DNA of 6,095 nucleotides from Caldisericota bacterium (GTDB lineage: Bacteria; CG03; B21-G15): the NCBI GenBank assembly GCA_003650255.1, contig QMOP01000089.1, positions 1-6,095 on the forward strand. Reading direction: 5' to 3'. Positions 1-6,095 of this stretch are shown piece after piece (the first letter of the stretch is position 1; each line of letters starts with the position of its first letter). The position numbers were made by a program, and so were the translations under genes. The notes under the pieces were generated by a model. The model was given only the letters and a program-made list of their open reading frames with translations, made no database searches and was not told where the DNA came from.

Positions 1-151
1 TGTAAAAAAAAGAGACTTTTTAAAATACTGAAAAAGAAGAAAAAAATGGAGTATAGGAGGGAAATATTTTATATGGACACCCGATAAAAAACGAACCTTA
101 AGTAAATCTTGTTATTTTGAATTTATAAACTCTAAAGGATTTAGCATTTCA

Positions 152-559
152 GTGGAAGCATGCAATGTAAGACGTGGAATAAAAAAATATATAGATTCTT
201 CTGCTTCATATGAAGCCTCAATAAAATACGAGACCTTAGAAGTTTTCTCTTATGAAATAGACAGGGAGATAAAATATGAATTAAATCTTTTTATAAAATA
301 CCATTATAACTATTACAACTATTTCTCACCTTATTTGGGGATAGGATTTTCAAGGTATAGAATCTGGAATCAAGATGATAAAGTTTTTGAAGTATATCAT
401 TCTGTGGGATTTCCTATTTTAAATTTTGGTATTGATCTCTTTTCTAACTCAATAATTCACATTGTTATTGATGGGACTTACTATTACTCATCTGATGACC
501 TTGAAGGAGTAAAAACTAATTTTCTTGTATTTTCAGTTGGAGCCAGTTTGAATTGGTAA
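152..559 (+). CDS. Probable outer-membrane beta-barrel protein, C-terminal part (5' end missing or frameshifted)
   Basis: No family is recognised with certainty. The protein is rich in Tyr, Phe and Ser and shows alternating polar/hydrophobic stretches, as in transmembrane beta-strands, for example FSPYLGIGFSRYRIW and IHIVIDGTYYYSS. It ends FSVGASLNW, a last strand with a terminal aromatic residue like the signal read by the BAM assembly machinery. No signal peptide is present. GTG at 152 is the first standard start codon, but it has only a weak, distant AAAGGA upstream. The same frame stays open back to position 32 after a TGA at 29-31, and those 40 extra codons also look like barrel (WSIGGKYFIWTPD). 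The true protein therefore probably began upstream. Only another frame is open at the left edge (to a TAA at 85-87), and an A7 run at 40-46 lies where a frame change would join the two. It could be a pseudogene, a frameshifted gene or a sequencing error. The stop abuts the stop of convergent truA. Confidence 0.6.
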   Translation: MEACNVRRGIKKYIDSSASYEASIKYETLEVFSYEIDREIKYELNLFIKYHYNYYNYFSPYLGIGFSRYRIWNQDDKVFEVYHSVGFPILNFGIDLFSNSIIHIVIDGTYYYSSDDLEGVKTNFLVFSVGASLNW

Positions 560-1285
560 TTAATATATTACTTTCCAGAGATAAAGTCCTTCTGGAGGAA
601 GAACATCACCTGATTTTACCATTCCTTCAAAAATTCTCTCTATATTTTCAACTTTTATTTTCCCTCTTCCTATCATAAGTATTGTTCCTGCAATTTTTCT
701 TACCATTTTATATAAGAATCTATCTGCCTTTATCTCAATAAAAAAAAGTCCTCCTTTCTTTCTTATCCTGATATGAGAAACTTTACATATAGTATTCTTC
801 TTTTCTCCCTTAACTGAGAAATTTTTAAAATCTTTTTCTCCTACAAAATATTTTAAAGAATTCTCCATTTTTTTAAAATCAAGTTTATATGGAAAGTGGT
901 AAACAAAACCTTTCAAAAATGGAGAAAGAATTTTTCTATTATAAACATAATATCTATAAATTTTATATTTTGCCATATACCTTGAATTGAAATTCTCTCT
1001 TACTTCTTCAGCTTTATAAACCCTTACATCTTCTGGAAGATAATAATTCATTGCATTTATTAAACTTTTTAAATCAAACCTCAACTTATCAATTTTAAAA
1101 TTAAGAACAAACTCCTTTGCATGAACTCCTCTGTCTGTCCTTGAACAGCCAGTAGTTTTTATCTCTTTTTTAAAAATCCTTTTAAGTGCTTTCTCTATCT
1201 CTCCCTGAACTGTCCTTTTGTTTTTCTGTTTCTGGAAACCAAAAAATTTATCTCCCTTAAACTGAATACACAACTTAATATTCAT
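560..1285 (-). CDS. truA: tRNA pseudouridine(38-40) synthase TruA
   Basis: This enzyme isomerises uridine to pseudouridine at positions 38-40 in the anticodon arm of tRNAs in the cytoplasm. The 241-residue product is slightly shorter than E. coli TruA but complete. The N-terminus MNIKLCIQFKGDKFFGFQKQ is the typical first strand. The catalytic motif GCSRTDRGVHA spans residues 46-56, with the nucleophile Asp51. The conserved Tyr of the active site is likely Tyr110 in KIYRYYVYN. The C-terminal half has RFLYKMVRKIAGTIL (from Arg189) and ends PPEGLYLWKVIY, both family signatures. The start is fixed by this N-terminus, yet the 19 bases upstream (CAGAACCAAATCAAATTGT) carry no Shine-Dalgarno sequence, unlike the two genes upstream. 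It lies downstream of asd on the same strand, separated by an unusual repeat-like element. It may be read through from the asd transcript; no convincing promoter of its own was found. Identity is secure; expression arrangement is inference. Confidence 0.96.
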   Translation of the reverse strand: MNIKLCIQFKGDKFFGFQKQKNKRTVQGEIEKALKRIFKKEIKTTGCSRTDRGVHAKEFVLNFKIDKLRFDLKSLINAMNYYLPEDVRVYKAEEVRENFNSRYMAKYKIYRYYVYNRKILSPFLKGFVYHFPYKLDFKKMENSLKYFVGEKDFKNFSVKGEKKNTICKVSHIRIRKKGGLFFIEIKADRFLYKMVRKIAGTILMIGRGKIKVENIERIFEGMVKSGDVLPPEGLYLWKVIY

Positions 1286-1329
1286 ACAATTTGATTTGGT
1301 TCTGTGGCAAAAATAGTGCCTGAGATTTT

Positions 1330-1371
1330 GTTAATAGTGAATAGCGAATGGCGAATGGCAAATTGCGAATG
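1330..1371. repeat. Six-unit heptanucleotide tandem repeat (consensus GCGAATG)
   Basis: Six consecutive 7-base units can be read: GTTAATA, GTGAATA, GCGAATG, GCGAATG, GCAAATT, GCGAATG. Three are identical and the rest differ at one to three positions. The units drift toward AT-rich versions at the truA end. A 7-base period would shift the reading frame at each unit gained or lost, so the array is unlikely to be coding. It directly adjoins the left arm of the GC-rich hairpin, sharing position 1371. Confidence 0.8.
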
Positions 1372-1482
1372 GTGGGCGGTTTTTCCCGAAGGGGCTTTGC
1401 GAGCGAGGACATTAGGCATTCCACCGCAGCGAGCAGAGCGAACCACACACGTGAGCGTCCCCTGAGGGGAAAACCACCCTCC
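1371..1482. repeat. GC-rich imperfect inverted repeat forming a large hairpin
   Basis: The arm at 1371-1394 pairs with 1459-1482. From outside in the pairs are GG/CC, a T-T mismatch, GGG/CCC, a C-A mismatch, GG/CC, TTTT/AAAA, a T-G wobble, CCC/GGG, a tandem G-A/A-G mismatch, A/T and GGGG/CCCC. Each arm is also a mini-palindrome (CCC-GAA-GGG at 1385-1393; CCCC-TGA-GGGG at 1459-1469), so a cruciform or branched RNA is possible. The 64-base loop repeats GCGAGC-like words (1399, 1429, GTGAGCG at 1451) and holds the palindrome CACGTG at 1448-1453. By hand count 70 of 112 bases are G or C, well above the AT-rich genes on either side. It could be transcribed within the asd-truA message. Confidence 0.75.
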
Positions 1483-1484
1483 TT

Positions 1485-1505
1485 ATTGGCACATTTTTTG
1501 CCAAT
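1485..1505 (+). other. Short hairpin followed by T-rich tract; weak terminator candidate on the + strand
   Basis: ATTGGCA and TGCCAAT form a 7-bp stem with a 7-base loop. On the + strand T5-G-T5 begins six bases after the stem, so this could weakly stop + strand transcription heading into the 3' end of asd. On the minus strand no T-run follows, so it does not look like a terminator for asd. It overlaps the right end of the candidate repeat element and may simply be part of it. Confidence 0.3.
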
Positions 1506-1520
1506 GAGCTGTTTTTGTTT

Positions 1521-2561
1521 TTATACTATATTCTTCTCTATTAATTTAAAAGCAATCTGAACTGCATTAAGTGCTGCTCCTTTTAAAAGGTTATCAGATA
1601 CAATCCACATATTTATTCCATTTTCAAATGCCAAATCCTCTCTAATTCTTCCAACAAATGTCTCAAACTTACCATCTGCTTCTATTGGTAGAGGATATTT
1701 AAGATTTGATAAATCATCAATAAGAATAACATTTTCTACTTTTGAAAGAATTTCCCTAATCTCATCTGCACTCATCTTATTTTCAAGTTCAACTGTAACT
1801 GCTTCTGAATGTCCTCTCAACACAGGAACCCTCACACATGTTGCAGAAATCTTAATATCATTATCCTCAAGAATCTTTCTTGTTTCATTCACCATTTTCA
1901 TCTCTTCTTTTGTATAGGAGTTTTCAAGGAAAATATCTATCTGTGGTATCACATTTAAAGCAATCTGATGAGGAAAAACCTTTATCCTTGTTCTTGGAAG
2001 AATTTTTTTCTCAAAATCACTTTCAACAATCTCCTTAAGTTGACTTTTCAATTCTTCAACTGCTTTCCAGCCAGCACCACTTACTGCCTGATATGTTGAA
2101 ACAATTATCCTCTTAATTCTATTAACCCTGTAAATTGGAGCAAGAACCTGAACCATCTGAATTGTTGAACAATTAGGATTTGCTATAAGTTTTTTATCCT
2201 TACTTAAAGTGTGTGGATTAACCTCTGGAACAACAAGAGGAACATCTTTATCCATTCTCCATGCACTTGAATTGTCTATAACAAAACAACGTTTTTGAGT
2301 AAATCTTTTAGCCCATTCCTTTGAAATTGAAGCACCTGCACTCATCAAAATGATTTCTCTGTCAAACTCATCAAGAATTTTCTCTTCAAGAACTTCAACC
2401 TCAATCTCTTTATCTTTGAAAAGTAATTTTTTACCTCTTGACCTTTCAGAGGCAAAAAGTCGCAAATCCTCAACAGGAAAATTAAGTTCTTCAAGAACCC
2501 TTATCATCTCCCTTCCAACTGCACCAGTTGCTCCTACAACCCCAACCTTATATTTCTTCAT
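1521..2561 (-). CDS. asd: Aspartate-semialdehyde dehydrogenase
   Basis: The enzyme reduces 4-aspartyl phosphate with NADPH to aspartate 4-semialdehyde, the branch point to lysine/diaminopimelate, threonine, methionine and isoleucine. The 346-residue length is normal for the family. An N-terminal Rossmann fold carries VGATGAVG (residues 9-16) for NADP binding. Next come VIDNSSAWRMDKDVPLVVPE and the active-site motif NPNCST with the catalytic Cys131, then STYQAVSGAG with Gln158. RGHSEAV carries the acid/base His251. The C-terminal part DGKFETFVGRIREDLAFENG, then WIVSDNLLKGAALNAVQIA, is typical of the bacterial enzyme. The ATG is supported by GGAGG four bases upstream. The gene begins 10 bases after the POR stop codon, so co-transcription and possibly translational coupling are likely. 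No intrinsic terminator for this strand follows the stop; instead there is the GC-rich element described separately. All key residues are present, so an active enzyme is expected. Confidence 0.97.
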   Translation of the reverse strand: MKKYKVGVVGATGAVGREMIRVLEELNFPVEDLRLFASERSRGKKLLFKDKEIEVEVLEEKILDEFDREIILMSAGASISKEWAKRFTQKRCFVIDNSSAWRMDKDVPLVVPEVNPHTLSKDKKLIANPNCSTIQMVQVLAPIYRVNRIKRIIVSTYQAVSGAGWKAVEELKSQLKEIVESDFEKKILPRTRIKVFPHQIALNVIPQIDIFLENSYTKEEMKMVNETRKILEDNDIKISATCVRVPVLRGHSEAVTVELENKMSADEIREILSKVENVILIDDLSNLKYPLPIEADGKFETFVGRIREDLAFENGINMWIVSDNLLKGAALNAVQIAFKLIEKNIV

Positions 2562-2565
2562 ACTT

Positions 2566-2570
2566 CCTCC
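2566..2570 (-). promoter_or_regulatory. Shine-Dalgarno sequence of asd
   Basis: On the minus strand GGAGG sits in the 10-base gap between the POR stop (TAA) and the asd ATG, four bases before the start. The tight packing means ribosomes finishing POR end next to the asd initiation site, so coupled translation is plausible. Confidence 0.85.
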
Positions 2571-2571
2571 A

Positions 2572-5500
2572 TTACATAGATGCTAATTTTTTATAAAACT
2601 GATATCTCTCAAGCATTGCCTCTTCTGCCCTTTTGAAAAGTTCCTCTGCCCTTTCAGGAAAAAGTTTCTTAACGGAACTGAATCTTACCTCACTTCTTAT
2701 AAACTCCTGAAACTTTCCATTAGGTTCTCTTGAATCAAGACGAAGTGGATTTTTTCCTTCCTTTTTAAGCCGAGGATCATATCTATAAAGCAACCAGTAT
2801 CCACAATCACAAGCAAGTTTCTCCTCATAAACTGATTTACTCATATCAAGTCCATGATTTATACAAGGACAATAGCATATTATAATTGAAGGACCTCTAT
2901 ATGACTCTGCTTCAATTAAAGCATTAAGATACTGCTGTTTATTCGCTCCTATTGCGCAACTTGCAACATATACGTAACCATAACTCATAAGCATCAATCC
3001 CAAATCCTTCTTCTTAAATTCTTTTCCTGCAACAGCAAACTTTGCACTTGAACCAAGTTGTGTTGCTTTTGATGCCTGTCCTCCTGTGTTTGAATAAACC
3101 TCTGTATCAAGAACAAGTATATTTATATCAAGTCCAGAAGCAAGAACATGGTCAAGTCCACCATACCCAATATCATAAGCCCAACCATCACCTCCAATAC
3201 ACCATATACTTTTATCAACAAAATAATCACTTAAATTTTTCATCTCAATCAGTAACTCCTTTAAATCAGGTGTTGCATTCTCAATTTCACTTTCTAAAAT
3301 TTCCTTTATTCTTTTCTGATTCTCTTTTGCCTCCTCATTTCTTTCTTCCCATAGTTCTTTCGCCTTCAAAAGTGCATCCTTTAAATCCTTACTTATATTA
3401 CCCTCAATAACTTTATCAATTAAATCCTTTAATTCCTTTCTCATGGCATTTACAGCAAGTCGCATTCCAAACCCATATTCAGCATTGTCCTCAAATAGTG
3501 AATTTGCCCAGCACGGACCTCTGCCATCCTTTGTTTTTGTATATGGAATTGTTGGGAATGTTCCACCATAAATTGAAGAGCATCCAGTTGCATTTGCAAT
3601 AATCATATTATCACCAAAAAGTTGTGTTGCAATCTTTATATACGTTGCCTCTCCACAACCACCGCATGCACCATGAAACTCAAAAAGTGGTTTCAAAAAT
3701 CCAACTCCCTTTATTGTCGCCTTTTTAACTCCATCTATAACATTGTCAGGAAGCAAATCAAAGAATTCTGCTTTTTCATCCTCTCCCCTTTTTATCTCTT
3801 CCTCAACTGGAACCATCTCTAATGCTCCTTTTGGACATGTATTAACACAGTTTGCACATCCAGTGCAGTATCCTATATATACCTGAATTCTATACTGAAG
3901 GTTTTTATCATTCTTGGTATTTGATTCTATTGTTGTAAATCCTTCGGGTGCATTTCTTAAATCCTCTGGAAGAATCTGTTTTGATCTTATAACAGCATGG
4001 GGACAGACAAATACACACTGATTGCACTGAATACATTTCTCTGGAATCCATCTTGGAACAAAATCAGAAATCCATCTTTTATCAATCCTGCTTGTTCCTG
4101 AAGGAACACTTCCATCAATTGTCATTTTTGAAACAGGGATGCTGTTTCCTTTTAATTTCATAACAGGTCCAATAATCTCTTTTTCAAAATCTGTTGCATT
4201 CTCTTTAATTATCTTCTTCTCCTCTTTAAATACTTCAACCTTCTCAGGAATCCTTACCTCTTCTATTTCATTCAAAGCCATGTCAATACATTTCATATTT
4301 GCTTCAACAACCTTATCTCCTTTTGCCATATATGTCTTTTTTGTTGCATCTTTAAGAAGTTCTATTGCTTTTTTTTCTGGTAAAACTCCTGAGACCTTAA
4401 AAAATGCTGCAAGCATTGCAGTATTTATTCTACCACCAAGTCCTGTTTCTCTTGCAATTTTAAAAGCATCAAGAACATAAAGTTTAACTTTTTTCTTTAT
4501 GATTTCATCCTGCATCTTTTTAGTAAAATTTTTAAAAACCTCCTCCCCTTTCCAAGGAGCATTAAGAAGAAAAACTCCTCCTTCCTCAATTCCAGCAAGA
4601 ACATCATACATTCCTATGTAGGATGGTTTATGAAGTGCAATAAAATTAAATTTTGTTGGAAGATATGGAGAAAATCTACCTTTTCCAAATCTTAAGTATG
4701 ATATTGTATACCCTCCTGATTTCTTTGCATCATACTCCCAGAATCCCTGAACATTAAGGTCAGTATTGTCTCCTATTATCTTAATAGCATTCTTTGTTGC
4801 TCCAACTGTTCCATCAGAACCAAATCCCCAGAATTTACACTTTATTGTTCCTTCCGGCTCTGTGAAAATATCATTTTTTACTTTTACTGATTTTTTTGTA
4901 ACATCATCCTCTATTCCAACTGTAAATCCATGAAACGGCTTTTCATCAAGAAAATCAAAGACCGCTTTTACCATTGGAGGATTAAACTCCTTTGAAGAAA
5001 GCCCATATCTTCCTCCATAAACCTCAATATCCATTCCTTTTGTTGCTGCAACAACATCAAGATAAAGTGGCTCTCCAATAGAACCTGGTTCTTTTGTTCT
5101 ATCAAGGACAGCAATCTTTTTTACACTCTTTGGTAGAACAGACAAAAAGTCCTCAACCGAAAATGGTCTGTAAAGATGAACCCTTATTCCCCCTACTTTT
5201 TCTCCTGCTTTACAAAGATAATTTACAACCTCCTCAACTGTATCTGCTCCACTCCCCATAATAACAATAATTTTCTCTGCATGAGGGTCTCCAAAATATT
5301 CAAAAAGTCCATGAAATCTTCCTGTTTTCTCACCAACTTTTTTCATGTATTTTTTAACAATTTCTGGAACTCTCAAATAAAATGGATTTACTGTTTCCCT
5401 TCCCTGAAAATATACATCTGGATTTTCTGCTCCTACTTTTACCCTTGGTCTTTCAGGAGATAAAGCATTTTTTCTGAATTCAAGTAAAAATTTCTTGTCA

Positions 5501-6078
5501 AATAACTCTCTCAATTCATCATAAGACAAAAGTTCAACCTTCTGAACCTCATGTGATGTTCTGAAACCATCAAAAAAGTTGAGAAATGGAACCCTTGATT
5601 CAAGTGTTGCAAGATGACTCACAACTGCTAAATCATGAACATCCTGCGGATTTGAACAAGCAACAAGAGCAAAACCAGTGTTTCTTACAGCCATAACATC
5701 TGAATGGTCTCCAAATATTGAAAGTGATTGACATGCAAGAGACCTTGCAGAAACATGAAAGACAGTTGGCAAAAGTTCTCCTGCAATCTTATGCATGTTT
5801 GGAATCATTAGCATCAACCCTTGAGATGCAGTAAATGTTGTTGTGAGTGCTCCTGCAGTCAAAGAACCATGAACTGCTCCACTTGCCCCTCCCTCTGACT
5901 GAAGTTCAACAACAATTACTGGCTCTCCAAATATATTCTTTTTTCCTTTTGCACTCCACTCATCAGCAAGTTCTCCCATTGGAGAGGAAGGTGTTATGGG
6001 ATATATTGCAGCAACCTCACTGAAAGCATAAGCGATGTAACTTGCAGCAGTGTTTCCATCAATTGCTTTAGTTTCCAT
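2572..6078 (-). CDS. nifJ: Pyruvate:ferredoxin (flavodoxin) oxidoreductase, single-chain NifJ type
   Basis: This cytoplasmic enzyme oxidatively decarboxylates pyruvate with CoA to acetyl-CoA and CO2, reducing ferredoxin or flavodoxin; it can also run in reverse. All fused domains are visible in the 1168 residues. The N-terminal pyrimidine-binding domain has YPITPSSP (26-33), Glu62 in ELQSEGG (likely the TPP-activating Glu) and Arg112 in SARSLAC. A transketolase-C-like domain covers about 255-375. The gamma domain starts near WGFGSDGTVG (417-426). The EKR linker reads DKR at 666-668. A two-cluster ferredoxin domain has Cys682/685/688/692 and Cys738/741/744/748. The TPP domain has GDGWAYDIG (964-971) and SNTGGQ (996-1001), and likely ligands of the proximal 4Fe-4S cluster are Cys805, Cys808, Cys833 and Cys1072. 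The chain ends soon after LDSREPNG and lacks the C-terminal extension that the Desulfovibrio africanus enzyme uses for oxygen stability. No frame break is seen. It is first of the visible minus-strand genes; asd follows after 10 bases. The substrate could in principle be another 2-oxoacid, but the fused layout favours pyruvate. Confidence 0.97.
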   Translation of the reverse strand: METKAIDGNTAASYIAYAFSEVAAIYPITPSSPMGELADEWSAKGKKNIFGEPVIVVELQSEGGASGAVHGSLTAGALTTTFTASQGLMLMIPNMHKIAGELLPTVFHVSARSLACQSLSIFGDHSDVMAVRNTGFALVACSNPQDVHDLAVVSHLATLESRVPFLNFFDGFRTSHEVQKVELLSYDELRELFDKKFLLEFRKNALSPERPRVKVGAENPDVYFQGRETVNPFYLRVPEIVKKYMKKVGEKTGRFHGLFEYFGDPHAEKIIVIMGSGADTVEEVVNYLCKAGEKVGGIRVHLYRPFSVEDFLSVLPKSVKKIAVLDRTKEPGSIGEPLYLDVVAATKGMDIEVYGGRYGLSSKEFNPPMVKAVFDFLDEKPFHGFTVGIEDDVTKKSVKVKNDIFTEPEGTIKCKFWGFGSDGTVGATKNAIKIIGDNTDLNVQGFWEYDAKKSGGYTISYLRFGKGRFSPYLPTKFNFIALHKPSYIGMYDVLAGIEEGGVFLLNAPWKGEEVFKNFTKKMQDEIIKKKVKLYVLDAFKIARETGLGGRINTAMLAAFFKVSGVLPEKKAIELLKDATKKTYMAKGDKVVEANMKCIDMALNEIEEVRIPEKVEVFKEEKKIIKENATDFEKEIIGPVMKLKGNSIPVSKMTIDGSVPSGTSRIDKRWISDFVPRWIPEKCIQCNQCVFVCPHAVIRSKQILPEDLRNAPEGFTTIESNTKNDKNLQYRIQVYIGYCTGCANCVNTCPKGALEMVPVEEEIKRGEDEKAEFFDLLPDNVIDGVKKATIKGVGFLKPLFEFHGACGGCGEATYIKIATQLFGDNMIIANATGCSSIYGGTFPTIPYTKTKDGRGPCWANSLFEDNAEYGFGMRLAVNAMRKELKDLIDKVIEGNISKDLKDALLKAKELWEERNEEAKENQKRIKEILESEIENATPDLKELLIEMKNLSDYFVDKSIWCIGGDGWAYDIGYGGLDHVLASGLDINILVLDTEVYSNTGGQASKATQLGSSAKFAVAGKEFKKKDLGLMLMSYGYVYVASCAIGANKQQYLNALIEAESYRGPSIIICYCPCINHGLDMSKSVYEEKLACDCGYWLLYRYDPRLKKEGKNPLRLDSREPNGKFQEFIRSEVRFSSVKKLFPERAEELFKRAEEAMLERYQFYKKLASM

Positions 6079-6083
6079 ATCTC

Positions 6084-6090
6084 CCTCCTT
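6084..6090 (-). promoter_or_regulatory. Shine-Dalgarno sequence of the POR gene
   Basis: On the minus strand AAGGAGG lies five bases before the ATG at 6078, a near-perfect anti-16S match at good spacing. It fixes the start codon and suggests strong translation. The promoter itself is outside the window; only 17 bases precede the start. Confidence 0.9.
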
Positions 6091-6095
6091 TAAAA

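Larger units (their letters stand above)
1305..1503. repeat. Candidate MITE/REP-like element with imperfect terminal inverted repeats
   Basis: The stretch between truA and asd is bounded by TGGCAAAAATAGTGCC at 1305-1320 and GGCACATTTTTTGCCA at 1488-1503. The second is the reverse complement of the first at 14 of 16 positions. Inside are a heptamer array and a GC-rich hairpin, and no convincing gene. A length of about 199 bases, inverted ends, a composition foreign to its surroundings and an intergenic location fit a small non-autonomous mobile element. Each end is also a short hairpin of its own (GGCA, 7-base loop, TGCC), so part of the end-to-end match comes from that shared palindrome. No clear target-site duplication was seen in the flanks. 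A structured RNA or a degraded remnant are alternatives. Confidence 0.45.

Noticed and set aside
46..87. Small frame MEYRREIFYMDTR, with AGGAGG at 55-60 before an ATG at 73
   Set aside because: From the ATG at 73 only four codons precede a stop. The AGGAGG lies within codons of the barrel frame and is probably coincidental.
1330..1361. Possible promoter for truA (TTGCCA and TATTAA on the minus strand)
   Set aside because: The spacing is about 19 bases, the -10 match is weak, and both boxes fall within the repetitive heptamers, so a chance match is likely.
1330..1482. CRISPR array
   Set aside because: The repeats are 7-base units without spacers and the larger repeat is a single inverted pair. 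There is no regular repeat-spacer pattern and no cas gene in the window.
1348..1560. 70-codon + strand open frame across the GC-rich element into the end of asd
   Set aside because: It has no ribosome site, is built on the heptamer array and hairpin, and its 3' end is antisense to asd. The composition comes from the repeat, not from a protein-like sequence.
2350..2586. Open frame antisense to the 5' part of asd
   Set aside because: Low-complexity Ser/Leu-rich shadow of the real asd codons, with no ribosome site.
3042..5463. Several + strand open frames (3042-3410, 3622-3822, 4139-4480, 5176-5463)
   Set aside because: All lie antisense inside the intact POR gene, whose domains and cysteine motifs are complete, and none resembles a known protein.

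Overview
The window reads as an AT-rich stretch of genome from an anaerobic, two-membrane (diderm) bacterium. The anaerobic reading rests on a complete single-chain pyruvate:ferredoxin oxidoreductase, an oxygen-sensitive iron-sulfur enzyme. The diderm reading rests on the last part of what looks like an outer-membrane beta-barrel protein. The lineage cannot be fixed from these genes; an uncultured candidate phylum is possible, but that is only a guess from the low GC and gene style.

Layout. Positions 1-559 (+ strand) hold the C-terminal part of a beta-barrel protein whose N-terminus is missing or out of frame. Its stop codon directly abuts the stop codon of truA, so the two genes converge with no spacer. 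Everything else runs on the minus strand in the order nifJ-type POR (6078 to 2572), asd (2561 to 1521), a 235-base non-coding stretch, then truA (1285 to 560). POR and asd are 10 bases apart, each with a strong Shine-Dalgarno sequence, and look co-transcribed. The gap between asd and truA is the only long non-coding region. It is unlike the rest of the window: about 62% GC in its core, a large imperfect hairpin, six 7-base tandem units, and near-matching inverted repeats at its two ends. It looks like an inserted small repeat element (MITE- or REP-like) or a structured RNA.

How the genes work together. POR interconverts pyruvate and acetyl-CoA + CO2 with reduced ferredoxin. Asd makes aspartate semialdehyde, the branch point to lysine/diaminopimelate, threonine and methionine. 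TruA modifies tRNA anticodon arms. These are housekeeping functions with no obvious shared pathway beyond central carbon and amino-acid supply. No new multi-gene system is visible; the asd-truA element is the part most worth following up.
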